Source: an uncultured Pseudomonadales bacterium
Lineage (GTDB): Bacteria; Pseudomonadota; Gammaproteobacteria; Pseudomonadales; Azotimanducaceae
Direction of reading: 5' to 3'
NCBI GenBank assembly: GCA_951813515.1
Contig: OX638346.1
Span: 3,403,617 to 3,467,616, forward strand
DNA: 64,000 nt
A program made the translations under genes and the position numbers. Of this stretch, positions 35,642-45,265 are shown in pieces (position 1 is the stretch's first letter; every line of letters begins with the position of its first letter). The notes under the pieces were generated by a model. That model did not search any database, had not been told where the DNA came from, and saw only the letters and a list, made by a program, of their open reading frames with translations.

Positions 35642-36952
35642 CTACCAGATACCTTTGAGTGCGCTGAGGCGAATGTTGCGTAGCGCTGCGCCGCTTCCGT
35701 TGGCACGTACCGAAAGGGTGTCGATGTACGCGTCCGGGAGAAAACAGAAGCTCGCGCTTGCGATCCCGCCATCCAGGAACACCTCGACGGAAGTCAGGTC
35801 GATCAGAAGGCGCACCGATGGCGCCGACGACGGCATCTGGACACGCCGGTCCCGGAATCGAAGGACATCACCTTCAAACGCCATTGGAACGCCGCGAATC
35901 CACAGGGTGACGCCTTGCGCCGAGCCGGGGTCGAGATCGAACTCCAGGTCGAATAGTCGCCCCTCCCGACGAATCGTCGTGGCCTTGCCGTCATCGAGTG
36001 CGAGGTGGCCGGTCGTTTCCGTTGTCTCGATGAGCCCTTCGATCTCGTGCACCGGCCATCTTCGCAGGCGCGGTCCGTCTGCCGTGCTCGCCAGCGTGAG
36101 GCAAACGGGAAAGGACATCTGCTGGTTGAAGGGCATCTCCGGGTACTTGCCCCCGGCCATCCACGAAATCTGTACCCGGCGGTTGTCGGGCATGTCGCTG
36201 TAGGTCTGCGCGGCGTAGCCGTTGGGACCCAGTTCGCAATCAATGGCCGGTGTTGCCGGCACGAACCGTCGGCCGTCGAACGTGCCTATCCGGTAGCGAC
36301 CGCCGGCGGCCCAGAATACCCAGTGCTCCTCGCCCGCGAGCGATAGCGGAAAGAGGTCGGGGCATTCGGTGTTGCCGGCGATCTCTACGCTGTCGGTTTC
36401 CTGCCACGTCACGCCGTCGGGCGATCGGAACAGTGCGTACCGGTTTCCCTCGAGGTACAGCGGCATGACGAAATGTCCGCTTGGGGCATGGAAGAACACC
36501 TTCGGATCGCGGTTGTCGCCGGCAACGTGTTCGAGAACGGGATTGTCCGCGTATTTGGTCCAGGTGCGACCCCGGTCCCTGCTGTAGGCCAGGCATTGGG
36601 TATACGGCCGGGGCGGGTCCGCGAACGAGCCGGCTGCGGTGTAGTAGGCGAGCAAGGGGGGGTGTTGCGGGTCGGTTCCAAAACCGGCGCGGTCATCCCA
36701 GTCGACCATCGCCGAGCCGGAGAAGATCGTGCCGAGCGCGTCCGGATGCAGGGCGTGTTCGAGTTGGCTCCAGTGCACGAGATCGGGGCTGACGGCGTGC
36801 CCCCAGGTCATATTGCCCCAGACCGTCTGGTCGGGATTGTGCTGGAAGAACAGGTGGTACTCGCCGTCGAAGTGGACGAGACCGTTCGGATCGTTGGTCC
36901 AGTTCGTTTTCGGCGAGAAGTGGAACTGGGGCCGATGTGTCTCGCGATACAT
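35642..36952 (-). CDS. Glycoside hydrolase family 32 (sucrose/fructan beta-fructosidase)
   Basis: A 436-residue GH32 enzyme with all three catalytic blocks: WTNDPNGL (nucleophile Asp21), NRDPKVF (transition-state Asp) and NTECPDLF (acid/base Glu). A C-terminal beta-sandwich carries VEVFLDGG. It hydrolyses terminal fructose from sucrose, inulin or levan. No signal peptide is apparent from the chosen start (MYRETHRPQFHFSP), so intracellular action is likely. A much longer in-frame ORF overlaps the upstream gene and lacks homology. No transporter or kinase for fructose is nearby. Confidence 0.92.
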   Translation of the reverse strand: MYRETHRPQFHFSPKTNWTNDPNGLVHFDGEYHLFFQHNPDQTVWGNMTWGHAVSPDLVHWSQLEHALHPDALGTIFSGSAMVDWDDRAGFGTDPQHPPLLAYYTAAGSFADPPRPYTQCLAYSRDRGRTWTKYADNPVLEHVAGDNRDPKVFFHAPSGHFVMPLYLEGNRYALFRSPDGVTWQETDSVEIAGNTECPDLFPLSLAGEEHWVFWAAGGRYRIGTFDGRRFVPATPAIDCELGPNGYAAQTYSDMPDNRRVQISWMAGGKYPEMPFNQQMSFPVCLTLASTADGPRLRRWPVHEIEGLIETTETTGHLALDDGKATTIRREGRLFDLEFDLDPGSAQGVTLWIRGVPMAFEGDVLRFRDRRVQMPSSAPSVRLLIDLTSVEVFLDGGIASASFCFLPDAYIDTLSVRANGSGAALRNIRLSALKGIW

Positions 36953-36981
36953 GCGTTGCGTCGAAACCGGTTTGCCCCGGC

Positions 36982-37566
36982 TCAGGTGACCAGGCGCGTG
37001 GCGTACGCGATCGAGCCAGACGTCAGTGTGCGCCGTCTCTGAAAAAGCGCCGCGGCTTCCGCGGGCGGTTCCCGCGAAGTCTGCCAGGAGTTCAGCCCGT
37101 CGTACCACGTCAGGAGCAGCATCCGGCCGCGAACCTCCGAACGGTCGCGCTGACAGAATAGCGCCTGCGCCTCGGCCTGGTACTCGTCGGGACTCTCGAA
37201 TGTCTGCCACGCCTGCGCGGACAGCGAAGCGATCTCGTCGATGTCCGCGTTATGGACATCGAGAAACCGGAACACGTAAAGACCTTCCCGCGTCAACGGG
37301 TCGGCGCTTTTCGGTCGCGCCGTGGGCTTCAACATCAACGCATCGACATGGACCACGTCGAGATTTCGGGCGGTCTCGATGGAAGCATCCACCACATCGT
37401 CATCGCCAACCGTGACGGCGATAAGTTCGTTCGATCCCACCCCGAAGAGCCCATGGAACGTGCCCCAGATCGAGGCTGGCGCTAGGTGGCTCGTCAACGC
37501 CGAATGCAGGGGCTGCCAACCCCCCTCGCGAGCCGTGAGACGGAGAAATGCAAAGGTGTGCGACAT
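36982..37566 (-). CDS. Uncharacterised protein, possibly NIPSNAP/dimeric alpha-beta-barrel-like
   Basis: A 194-residue soluble protein starting MSHTFAFLRLTAREGGWQPL. It appears to contain two related halves of about 95 residues, each with a beta-strand opening (FAFLRL; LYVFRFLDV), a central helix and a late LIAVTVGD or LLLTWYDG strand. Tail residues FQRRRTLTSGSIAYATRLVT resemble the ends of dimeric alpha-beta-barrel proteins. The GH32 gene follows after 29 nt on the same strand. Function is not assigned. Confidence 0.55.
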   Translation of the reverse strand: MSHTFAFLRLTAREGGWQPLHSALTSHLAPASIWGTFHGLFGVGSNELIAVTVGDDDVVDASIETARNLDVVHVDALMLKPTARPKSADPLTREGLYVFRFLDVHNADIDEIASLSAQAWQTFESPDEYQAEAQALFCQRDRSEVRGRMLLLTWYDGLNSWQTSREPPAEAAALFQRRRTLTSGSIAYATRLVT

Positions 37567-37705
37567 GGCGTGCTCCGTGCGGGTAGACGCGGAATCGTAG
37601 CAGATCAACCCCAGGTGATCGTCGCTCGGGGACATTCGTCGTTGCCACGGCCGGTGGGCGTGGCGTGATAGTCTCCCGCGCGTTTTGACGTTAGGGAAGG
37701 ATTTC

Positions 37706-39256
37706 ATGAACGGAGCAGAGGGCCTGTTGCGTACACTGGCGGCACACGATGTGGCCGTGTGCTTCGCCAATCCGGGCACATCGGAGATGCACCTGGTGCA
37801 GGCCATCGATGCGTCCGGCGTGGTGCGCAGCGTGCTGTGCCTGTTCGAGGGCGTGTGCACCGGAGCGGCCGACGGCTACGCGCGGATGATGGGAAAGCCA
37901 GCCATGACGCTGCTTCACCTTGGAGCGGGCCTCGGCAACGGCATCGCCAACCTGCACAACTGTCGCCGCGGCGGCGCGCCGTTGATCAATGTGGTGGGAG
38001 ACCATGCGATCCATCATGTTGCCTACGACGCGCCCCTGACGTCGGACGTCGAAGCCGTCGCGAAACCGGTCTCGGCGTGGATCAGGACCGCTCGGACATC
38101 GGAGGGGCTGGGCCTTGATGCCATCGATGCGGCGCGCGCGGCGCGGTCGCCCAGTCCGCAGCCGAGGGGCGGCATTGCGACCTTGATCGTGCCGGCGGAT
38201 TGCGCCTGGGGAGAAGGTCGCGCACTGGATCGGGCCCCGGCGTTCGATGCCTCCATCCAACTGCCGCGCGTGAGCGCGGATATCGTCGAATCGGTCATCC
38301 GTAGGCTCGACGAGGATACGTTGATCCTCATCGATGGAAACGGACTCACCGAGGATGGCGTGCGGCAGGCGGGCCGAATCGCGGCGGCGCGGGGTTCAAG
38401 GCTCGCTACGCCGACTTTCCCTGCACGGGTGGAAGCGGGTCCGGACCTCCCCCTGGTGGAGCGACTGCCGTATTTTCCCGAACAGGTCCTCGACGCGCTC
38501 AAGCCGGTGAAGAAACTCGTGCTCGCCGGCGGCCAGGCGCCGGTGAGTTTCTTCGCATATCAGAATCTGCCGAGCAACCTGGTTCCCGACCACTGCGAGG
38601 TAATCCATCTCGCCCATCGCCACGAAGATGTCGCCCAAGCGCTGGCCGATGTCGCCGATGCGTTGGATGCGCCAGCCATGCCCGGCCCGGGCGGCGCGCG
38701 CCCCGAAATCCCGTCGGGGCCGCTGTCCAGGGGCAATATTGCCGCGCTATTGGCGGCGCGTGCGCCCGAGGGAAGCATCGTGGCGTCCGATTCCGGGGGC
38801 GGCGGGGCGGCCTTTGCGCCGATGCAGCGCTGCGTGCGGCATAGCTGGCTCAACCTGACCGGCGGATCCATAGGGGACGGCGGCCCGGTCGCGGTGGGCG
38901 CCGCGATAGCCTGTCCGGAGCGGCCGGTCTTCGCGCTGATCGGGGACGGCGGCGCGATGTATACGATCCAGTTCCTGTGGACGGCGGCGCGCGAAGGCCT
39001 GAATATCACCACCGTCATTTACTCCAACCGGCAGTACAACATCCTGGAAGTGGAGTACCGGCGGATGGGGGTCAACGACATCGGCGATACCGCGGCGAGC
39101 ATGTTCGCCCTGTCCAATCCGGAAATCGACTGGGTGCGCCTGGCGGAGGCACAGGGGGTGCCGGGTTCGCGCGCGGCTACCTGCGAGGAGTTCGATGCGG
39201 CGTTGCAACGAGCGCTCGCCGAGGACGGACCGCATTTGATCGAAGCGGTCCTGTAG
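37706..39256 (+). CDS. Thiamine-diphosphate enzyme, acetolactate-synthase/benzoylformate-decarboxylase-like
   Basis: A 516-residue ThDP enzyme. The N-domain has CFANPGTSEMHLV and the conserved Glu in LFEGVCTGAADGYARM. The C-terminal ThDP/Mg motif is GDGGAMYTIQFLWTAAREGLNITTVIYSN. GGSIGDGGPVAVGAAIACPERPV precedes it. It decarboxylates a 2-oxo acid, with or without ligation. No regulatory small subunit (ilvN) is nearby, so it is unlikely to be the main branched-chain acetolactate synthase. The start at 37706 follows GGGAAGG. Confidence 0.85.
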   Translation: MNGAEGLLRTLAAHDVAVCFANPGTSEMHLVQAIDASGVVRSVLCLFEGVCTGAADGYARMMGKPAMTLLHLGAGLGNGIANLHNCRRGGAPLINVVGDHAIHHVAYDAPLTSDVEAVAKPVSAWIRTARTSEGLGLDAIDAARAARSPSPQPRGGIATLIVPADCAWGEGRALDRAPAFDASIQLPRVSADIVESVIRRLDEDTLILIDGNGLTEDGVRQAGRIAAARGSRLATPTFPARVEAGPDLPLVERLPYFPEQVLDALKPVKKLVLAGGQAPVSFFAYQNLPSNLVPDHCEVIHLAHRHEDVAQALADVADALDAPAMPGPGGARPEIPSGPLSRGNIAALLAARAPEGSIVASDSGGGGAAFAPMQRCVRHSWLNLTGGSIGDGGPVAVGAAIACPERPVFALIGDGGAMYTIQFLWTAAREGLNITTVIYSNRQYNILEVEYRRMGVNDIGDTAASMFALSNPEIDWVRLAEAQGVPGSRAATCEEFDAALQRALAEDGPHLIEAVL

Positions 39257-39279
39257 CAGGCCAGCGCCCCAGCGCCGGA

Positions 39280-40077
39280 TCAGTGCATCTGGACGCCGCC
39301 GGCGACGTTCAGGGCGATGCCGGTCACGTTCGGCGCCGTTGCCAGGAAGACGGCGGCCTGGCCCATGTCTTCCGCGGTCTGCGGCCGCCCCAGCGGAATG
39401 GCCTCGCTCATGTTCTTTTCGAAGGCGTCGGCGCCCCCACGATTCGCCATGAGGTGATCGAACCACATCGCGGTGCCCACCATTCCCGGGCATAACGCAT
39501 TGACGCGGATACCGTCCTTGGCGAGTTCCAGGGCGAAGGATTGCGTGACGCCGATCACTGCGAACTTGGAGCCGGCATACGCGGCGATGAACGGCGAGCC
39601 CTTCTTGCCGGAGACGGAAGAGGTGTTGACGATGGCGGCGTTGTCAGCAGCGCGCAGAGAGGCCAGGGCGGCGCGCGTCATGAGGAAGATGCCCTTGACG
39701 TTGACGGCGAAGATCCGGTCCCATTGGGCTTCGTCGAACCTGTCGATGGGACCGCTGCCGATGATGCCGGCATTGTTGACCAGCACGTCGAGTCCGCCGA
39801 AGGCGTCGACGGTTGCGGCCACGGCGGTCGTACAGGAATCGGCCCGCGTGACATCCACCGGTGTGCATCGCACGTCGCCGAGTTCGGAGAGTTCATCCAC
39901 CGTGGCGTCCATCTCCGTGGCCGAAGCAAGCCGGTAGTTCCACTCCCTGCCGGGTTCTGCGGGGGTCTCGAGATCCGCGATCATGACCCGGTGACCCGCC
40001 TCGAGAAAACTCCTGGCGATGCCCTTGCCGATCCCGCGCGCGCCGCCCGTGACAAGCACGGTTCGTTGATTCTTCAT
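39280..40077 (-). CDS. Short-chain dehydrogenase/reductase
   Basis: A 265-residue classical SDR with the cofactor loop VTGGARGIGKG, the NNAG motif, catalytic Ser in NTSSVSGKKG and YAGSKFA for Tyr/Lys. IADLE at the end of beta-2 favours NAD over NADP. It converges on the ThDP enzyme gene with 23 nt between stops. The product specificity cannot be deduced; it may be a sugar or hydroxy-acid dehydrogenase. Confidence 0.88.
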   Translation of the reverse strand: MKNQRTVLVTGGARGIGKGIARSFLEAGHRVMIADLETPAEPGREWNYRLASATEMDATVDELSELGDVRCTPVDVTRADSCTTAVAATVDAFGGLDVLVNNAGIIGSGPIDRFDEAQWDRIFAVNVKGIFLMTRAALASLRAADNAAIVNTSSVSGKKGSPFIAAYAGSKFAVIGVTQSFALELAKDGIRVNALCPGMVGTAMWFDHLMANRGGADAFEKNMSEAIPLGRPQTAEDMGQAAVFLATAPNVTGIALNVAGGVQMH

Positions 40078-40350
40078 GGAGTGCCCCGGAGAGAAAATGG
40101 GCGAAGGATTATATGGCGGCGGTCTCCCGTCACAAGCAGGCCTGCCGACACCTGCCGGCTCTCCAATTGAACCGGCTCCATCTTCGCCGTTACACTCTTA
40201 TAGAACAGCGGCTCCCGGGAGCGCTAGCGACCGGGGGGGCGGCTGTTGCATAAGAGACGAGCGGGGCTGGGCCACAGGTGGAGCCGAAGGTGACGGCTGT
40301 GGGGCACTCTTTCGCAAACTCGAAACAACGACTCCACAGGAAATACGGAT

Positions 40351-40830
40351 ATGGCAATTCAAGAAGGCGGCAAACTCCCCGAGGCAACATTGCACACGAT
40401 TCGCGATGGAGCGCCGGCGGCGGTCACTACCGGTGAACTCTTCAGCGGCAAGAAGGTCGTGCTGTTTGCGGTGCCCGGCGCGTATACCCCGACATGTTCC
40501 GAGCAGCATCTGCCCGGCTTCGTCGCTAATGCGGCGGCCATCAGGGGGAGGGGCGTGGACGACATTGTCTGCGTCGCCGTCAACGACGCATTCGTGATGG
40601 GCGCGTGGGGTCAGGAACGCGGCGCGGGCGACATCACGATGGTGGGCGATGGCAATGGCGACTTCACCAGGGCGCTGGGTCTTGAAATGGATGGCCGGGG
40701 ATTCGGTCTCGGGACGCGTTCGCAACGCTATGCCATGGTGGTCGAGGACGGCACGGTCACCAAGTTGGCCGTAGAAGGGCCGGGTCAGTTCGAAGTCAGC
40801 AAGGCGGAAGCCATTCTCGAAGCGCTGTAG
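40351..40830 (+). CDS. Peroxiredoxin, Prx5/AhpE-like
   Basis: A 159-residue peroxiredoxin of the Prx5 (hybrid Prx5/glutaredoxin-type) group. The peroxidatic Cys49 lies in FAVPGAYTPTCSEQHLPGF, and VVEDGTVTKLAVEGPGQFEVSKAEAIL closes the protein. No C-terminal glutaredoxin domain is present, so it should rely on an external glutaredoxin or glutathione. AGGAAA precedes the ATG. This is the window's second peroxiredoxin besides bcp. Confidence 0.92.
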   Translation: MAIQEGGKLPEATLHTIRDGAPAAVTTGELFSGKKVVLFAVPGAYTPTCSEQHLPGFVANAAAIRGRGVDDIVCVAVNDAFVMGAWGQERGAGDITMVGDGNGDFTRALGLEMDGRGFGLGTRSQRYAMVVEDGTVTKLAVEGPGQFEVSKAEAILEAL

Positions 40831-40844
40831 GTTGCGGCGTTCCA

Positions 40845-40873
40845 ACCGGCCGGCAGGGGGACCGCCGGCCGGT
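40845..40873. terminator. Candidate bidirectional terminator
   Basis: ACCGGCCGGC at 40845-40854 and GCCGGCCGGT at 40864-40873 form a 10-bp perfect stem with a 9-nt loop. It lies between the peroxiredoxin stop and the convergent lipoprotein gene. There is no T-run, so it may act as a Rho-assisted or structural stop rather than a classical intrinsic terminator. Confidence 0.5.
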
Positions 40874-40880
40874 GCAGGAG

Positions 40881-41114
40881 CTAGTCCGAGTGCTCTCCTG
40901 GGCTCCGCTTTGCCTGTTCGGGATCACGCGCCAACTCGTCATCCTGTATGCAATTCCACTCGCCGGTATCTCCCTCCTCCTGGCAGAACCAATCGGTTTC
41001 TTCATCAGGCGAATCTGGCGCTTGTGCCCTTGGGGGGGACCCTGAGCGGCACCCCGTTAGGGCCAATACGCAGAGAGCCAGGACCAGGGTGACTTTGACA
41101 AGGGTGGTCGGCAT
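40881..41114 (-). CDS. Small acidic lipoprotein
   Basis: A 77-residue protein with a lipoprotein signal, MPTTLVKVTLVLALCVLALTGC, where the LTGC lipobox gives Cys22 as the lipidated residue. The mature part is short and acidic, with two further Cys (DWFCQEEGDTGEWNCIQDDE) that could form a disulfide. The start at 41114 fits the signal peptide better than ATG 41144. It is transcribed divergently from the ABC exporter, about 108 nt apart. Function unknown. Confidence 0.7.
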   Translation of the reverse strand: MPTTLVKVTLVLALCVLALTGCRSGSPPRAQAPDSPDEETDWFCQEEGDTGEWNCIQDDELARDPEQAKRSPGEHSD

Positions 41115-41222
41115 GGCGGGGTACTTTGCCGGTCCCCACGTCATCTGTCAAAGGCTTGCCGGGGTGCGGTGCGGTCCGCTCTGCGGTAACGCCGCCAGGC
41201 ACGCGTTTGCCGGTGCCGAACC

Positions 41223-43283
41223 GTGAGCGAGGTCATCCCGCCAACAGTTCCTGCGGACTCCTCGGTGGCCGAGCGGAGCACGCTATCGCTGGGCGAACTC
41301 GGTCGCCTTGTATTGCGCACATGGCCGTATATGCGGCCGCAGCTTCCGCATCTCGTGGCCTGGGTCGTAGCGCGCTATGCCCTCGAACTCGTTTTCCTGT
41401 TCGCGACACTGGTTGCGTTCGATCTGCTCAACAACAAGATCCTGCTCGGCGAGAAGCTGCAACATGACCAGGCGGTGCTGTTGCAGTTGGACGATAGCTA
41501 TGTCATAGCGCCGGGTGCCCAGGACGTGGCGGCGGAGGAGGAAGCGGCGGCTCCCGACGATGCCTCGCTCCAGGATGTGGATAGCGCGGAATCGGAAGCG
41601 GAAAAGGGGTTTGATCCCGCGGTGACCATGAACGCCGAACAGCGGCGCGTGGTTCGGAATCGGCTGGGCGTGATATTCGCCATTGCGACCGTCCTGGGTT
41701 TCATGCTCCTGCCGACTATCGACTACTACCGCACCTGGATCCTGCAGAGGGTCAACCAGTACCTGCGAGTAACGATGATGGAGCGCGCCGAACATCTGTC
41801 GTTGCGATATCACAGCCACGCCCGCACGGGCGACGCCATCTACCGCATCTATCAGGACAGCGCGATGATCACCAGCGTCATAGAGCGGATCGTGCTGGAG
41901 CCGGTGGTCGCGATGGGACACGTGGTGTTCAGCTTTTTCGTCATCTGGCTGTTCAGCCCGATCCTGGGTGGCCTGTACTTGGCGGGAATGCTGCCGATCC
42001 TGTGGCTGGTGGTGTGGTTCACGCCTCGACTGCAGATGCGGTCACGTCGCGCCCGAACGACCAATAGCGCGCTCACGTCGAGAATCCAGGAGGCGTTCGC
42101 TGCCATCCGCATTATCAAGGCGAACCGCGCCGAGCGCGTCATGGGCGCGCGTTTCGACAACGACTCGCGCATCGCGCTGGATGCCGCCTTCTATCTGCGC
42201 GTGGAGTTCATCTTGATGCGAGCGCTGATCATGGTCATCGCCGGCGCCATGATAATCGGCACGCAGTACCTGATGGCTGGCTGGACGATCACCGAATCGC
42301 CGACGTTCCTTGCCGGCGCCGTGGCGCTGGTTGGGTTCTCGATCTGGAACCTGGGGGCTTTTCAAGCGGCAGGTAGCCGGACCGAGGAGTTCGCTGAGGC
42401 TGGCGGGGACCTGATCCGTATGTGGGGCGTGATTCAGGATTTGGGGGTCGGCCTGGACCGCGCGTTTTTCCTGCTCGACCTGAAGCCGGACATCGTCGAT
42501 GCGGACAACGCCGTGCCGCTGCCCGCGCCGATCCGCGAGATCCGGTTTGAACGCGTGGCGTTCGGGTACGACCCGGCGCAGCCGGTGCTGAAAGGGATCG
42601 ATCTCAAGGCCCAAACGGGCACCATCACCGCCATCGTCGGCGGTACCGGTTCGGGCAAGTCGACCCTGATGTCGTTGTTGTTGCGGCTCTACGACCCCGA
42701 CGCCGGCACGATTCGCATCAATGGCGTGCCGCTCGCCGAGATACAGACGGAAAGCCTGCGCGCGGGCGTGGCCATCGCCTTGCAGCAGAACACCCTCTTC
42801 GCCACGACCGTGGCGGACAACATTGCCTACGCGAAAGCGGATGCGAGCCGGCAGGCGATCGAATCCGCGGCGACGGTTGCCTGCGCGGATGCCTTCATTC
42901 GCGAGATGGCGCAGGGTTACGACACGGAACTCGGAGAACGCGGCGGCAAGTTGTCCACCGGCCAGCGCCAGCGGCTGTCCATTGCCAGGGCCATCGTTCG
43001 GGACACGCCGATTCTCATCCTCGATGAACCGACCGCGTCGCTGGATGCGGAGACCGAACACGCCGTGCTGCGGAACCTGGCAGACTGGGGACGCGAGCGG
43101 ATCGTGTTTCTCATCACCCATCGCCTGTCCACGATCCGCAATGCCGATCAGATCGCATTTCTCGAGGATGGCGAGATCCGGGAACTCGGCGACCACGCGT
43201 CGTTGATGTCGATCCCCGAGGGCCGCTACCGGCGCTATGTCAATGCGGAAGTGGAAATCGATGTGCCGGAGGTGGGGCAATGA
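41223..43283 (+). CDS. ABC exporter half-transporter (permease-ATPase), subunit 1
   Basis: A 686-residue type IV ABC protein starting at GTG. An N-terminal membrane domain of six helices is followed by an ATPase with Walker A GGTGSGKST (about residue 472), signature LSTGQRQRL (about 577), Walker B ILILDEPTASLD and H-loop THRLST. The signature departs from LSGGQ. An unusually long acidic insert (about residues 87-140) lies between the first two helices, predicted on the periplasmic side. It overlaps the second half-transporter by 4 nt (ATGA), implying a heterodimer. The cargo is unknown. Confidence 0.9.
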   Translation: MSEVIPPTVPADSSVAERSTLSLGELGRLVLRTWPYMRPQLPHLVAWVVARYALELVFLFATLVAFDLLNNKILLGEKLQHDQAVLLQLDDSYVIAPGAQDVAAEEEAAAPDDASLQDVDSAESEAEKGFDPAVTMNAEQRRVVRNRLGVIFAIATVLGFMLLPTIDYYRTWILQRVNQYLRVTMMERAEHLSLRYHSHARTGDAIYRIYQDSAMITSVIERIVLEPVVAMGHVVFSFFVIWLFSPILGGLYLAGMLPILWLVVWFTPRLQMRSRRARTTNSALTSRIQEAFAAIRIIKANRAERVMGARFDNDSRIALDAAFYLRVEFILMRALIMVIAGAMIIGTQYLMAGWTITESPTFLAGAVALVGFSIWNLGAFQAAGSRTEEFAEAGGDLIRMWGVIQDLGVGLDRAFFLLDLKPDIVDADNAVPLPAPIREIRFERVAFGYDPAQPVLKGIDLKAQTGTITAIVGGTGSGKSTLMSLLLRLYDPDAGTIRINGVPLAEIQTESLRAGVAIALQQNTLFATTVADNIAYAKADASRQAIESAATVACADAFIREMAQGYDTELGERGGKLSTGQRQRLSIARAIVRDTPILILDEPTASLDAETEHAVLRNLADWGRERIVFLITHRLSTIRNADQIAFLEDGEIRELGDHASLMSIPEGRYRRYVNAEVEIDVPEVGQ

Positions 43284-45265
43284 GCGACGCCACCGCATCG
43301 CATACGTCGACTACGCACTTCGACGACCGCCTCGATACCGACACCCGGATCAGCAACCTGGAAGTGGTGGGGATCCTGTGGCGGGCGCTGAAACTCGTCT
43401 CCAGGGCGCGCGGTCTGTTCCTGGGCAAGATCGGCCTGGGTTTCATCGCCCGGATCCCAATTCTCTACCTGCCGTGGCTCGCGAAGATCGTCATTGACCA
43501 GGTCCTGCTGCAAGAGCCGTTCGATCAGTCGGAAGTGCCGTTTCCGCCGCACGTGGCGCCCTTTGTCGCTGCCATCGCCGGTCTGTCGCCCATGGGCATC
43601 ATGGCGGCGGTGACCGGTCTTCTCTTCGTATTGCTCATCTTCTTTGGCAGCGGCGAGACATGGGCACGCTTTTCCGAGGGCGAGGACAGCGCGACTCAAT
43701 CCGAGAACGCCATAAGCGAGGGCGGCAGCGGGAGATCCGGCATTATCGGCATCCTCGAGACGCTGGTACACATTCGCATGTCGCAGCGTCTGACGAACCA
43801 CCTGCGCACGGAGCTGTTTCGGTGCATGGGGCGCCTGCCGATGACGGTGCTCGACAACCATCGTATCGGGGACGCCGTGTATCGCGTCATGTACGACGCG
43901 CCGATGCTGCCCCGGATGTGTTACCGCGCCACGCTGGAACCGCTCTTCGCGCTCGTCGGCGCGGCGATTTCGCTGTACATGATCGGCTATTCCTATGGCG
44001 ATGTTGCTCCGGAACTGGTCTGGGCGGCGTTTGCGGTGATTCCTGCAGGCTTGTGTATCACCGTGCCGTTCTCGGGGATCTCACGACGCGTGCAGCAGGA
44101 GAGCCGCGCCGCCGGTTCCGCCACGACCAACGCGCTGGAGGAGAGCCTGGGCAACGTTTCGGCGGTGCAAAGCCTGGGCGGGATGGCGCGCGAGAAGGAA
44201 CGGATCGATGCGCGGAGCAGCGAGTCGTTCCGGCGCTACCGTTTCGTCAAGCTGGTCGAACTCATCGTCGGCTTCACAAGCTTCGGCGCGGTGGTCGTTT
44301 TCGGCTTTTGGGCCTATGTCTTCATCACCGATCAGGTCATCGACGGGGTTCTGACGCCTGGTGACTGGGGCGTGTTGTTCGGTCTCGGCCTTTCCCTCGG
44401 ATTGACTGCGCTCGGCGTGGGCACGTTCTGGATCGAACTCCAGGGCAATGCAGCGGCGGTGAGACGGGTGTTCTTTTTCCTCGACCAGGAGATTGAAAAA
44501 CCCGGCGGCGGTTCGTTCCGTCTGGAGGCCTTCGCCGGCAGTGTGCGGATAGAAGGGATCGACTTCACGTATCCGGATGGTCGGCAAGCGCTCAAGGGCA
44601 TCGATCTGGACCTGGTTTCGGGTCAACTGGTTGCCATTGTCGGCCCTACGGGCGCCGGGAAGACCAGTCTCGCCTACCTGATTCCGGGGTTTATTCGGCC
44701 GGACTCGGGTCGCGTGCTGGTCGACGGCCGAGACATCGAAGAGGTCGATGTGGATTCGCTGCGTGACCAGGTGTCCTATGTCTTCCAGGAACATGTGCTG
44801 ATGTCCGAGTCCATCCGTGACAATCTCCTCATGGTCCAGCCGGACGCGACCGAAGCGGACATGCTGGAAGCGCTGACGACCGCCGGAGCGCTGGAGTTCG
44901 TGCGCGCGCTGCCCGACGGCATGGACACCGTGCTCGGCCGGTCAGGCGATACGTTGTCCGTCGGGCAGAAACAGCGGCTCTGCATCGCGCGGGGCCTGAT
45001 CCGGGACACGCCTGTCCTGATACTGGACGAGCCGACCGCCGCGCTCGACCCGCAGACGGAAAATGCCCTGGTGCAGGCTCTGCGAGACGCCAGCAGGGGA
45101 CGGCTCGTCATCGTCATCGCGCACCGCCTCTCGACGATCCGCCAGGCGGACCGCATCGTGTTTCTGGAGGAGGGCGAGATCAGGGACATCGGAAGTCACG
45201 AAGCGCTGATGGGGGATCCCGCCAGCCGTTACCGCAGGTTTGTCGAGCTGCAGGGAGGCGGCTAG
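43280..45265 (+). CDS. ABC exporter half-transporter (permease-ATPase), subunit 2
   Basis: A 661-residue partner of the preceding exporter. A membrane domain is followed by Walker A GPTGAGKTS, signature LSVGQKQRL (about residue 559), Walker B VLILDEPTAALD and IAHRLST. Like its partner it deviates from LSGGQ at the third position. A Ser/Glu/Gly-rich stretch (about 135-155) interrupts the membrane part. The aminopeptidase gene begins inside its stop codon (GTG overlapping TAG), so the three genes are translated as a unit. Confidence 0.9.
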   Translation: MSDATASHTSTTHFDDRLDTDTRISNLEVVGILWRALKLVSRARGLFLGKIGLGFIARIPILYLPWLAKIVIDQVLLQEPFDQSEVPFPPHVAPFVAAIAGLSPMGIMAAVTGLLFVLLIFFGSGETWARFSEGEDSATQSENAISEGGSGRSGIIGILETLVHIRMSQRLTNHLRTELFRCMGRLPMTVLDNHRIGDAVYRVMYDAPMLPRMCYRATLEPLFALVGAAISLYMIGYSYGDVAPELVWAAFAVIPAGLCITVPFSGISRRVQQESRAAGSATTNALEESLGNVSAVQSLGGMAREKERIDARSSESFRRYRFVKLVELIVGFTSFGAVVVFGFWAYVFITDQVIDGVLTPGDWGVLFGLGLSLGLTALGVGTFWIELQGNAAAVRRVFFFLDQEIEKPGGGSFRLEAFAGSVRIEGIDFTYPDGRQALKGIDLDLVSGQLVAIVGPTGAGKTSLAYLIPGFIRPDSGRVLVDGRDIEEVDVDSLRDQVSYVFQEHVLMSESIRDNLLMVQPDATEADMLEALTTAGALEFVRALPDGMDTVLGRSGDTLSVGQKQRLCIARGLIRDTPVLILDEPTAALDPQTENALVQALRDASRGRLVIVIAHRLSTIRQADRIVFLEEGEIRDIGSHEALMGDPASRYRRFVELQGGG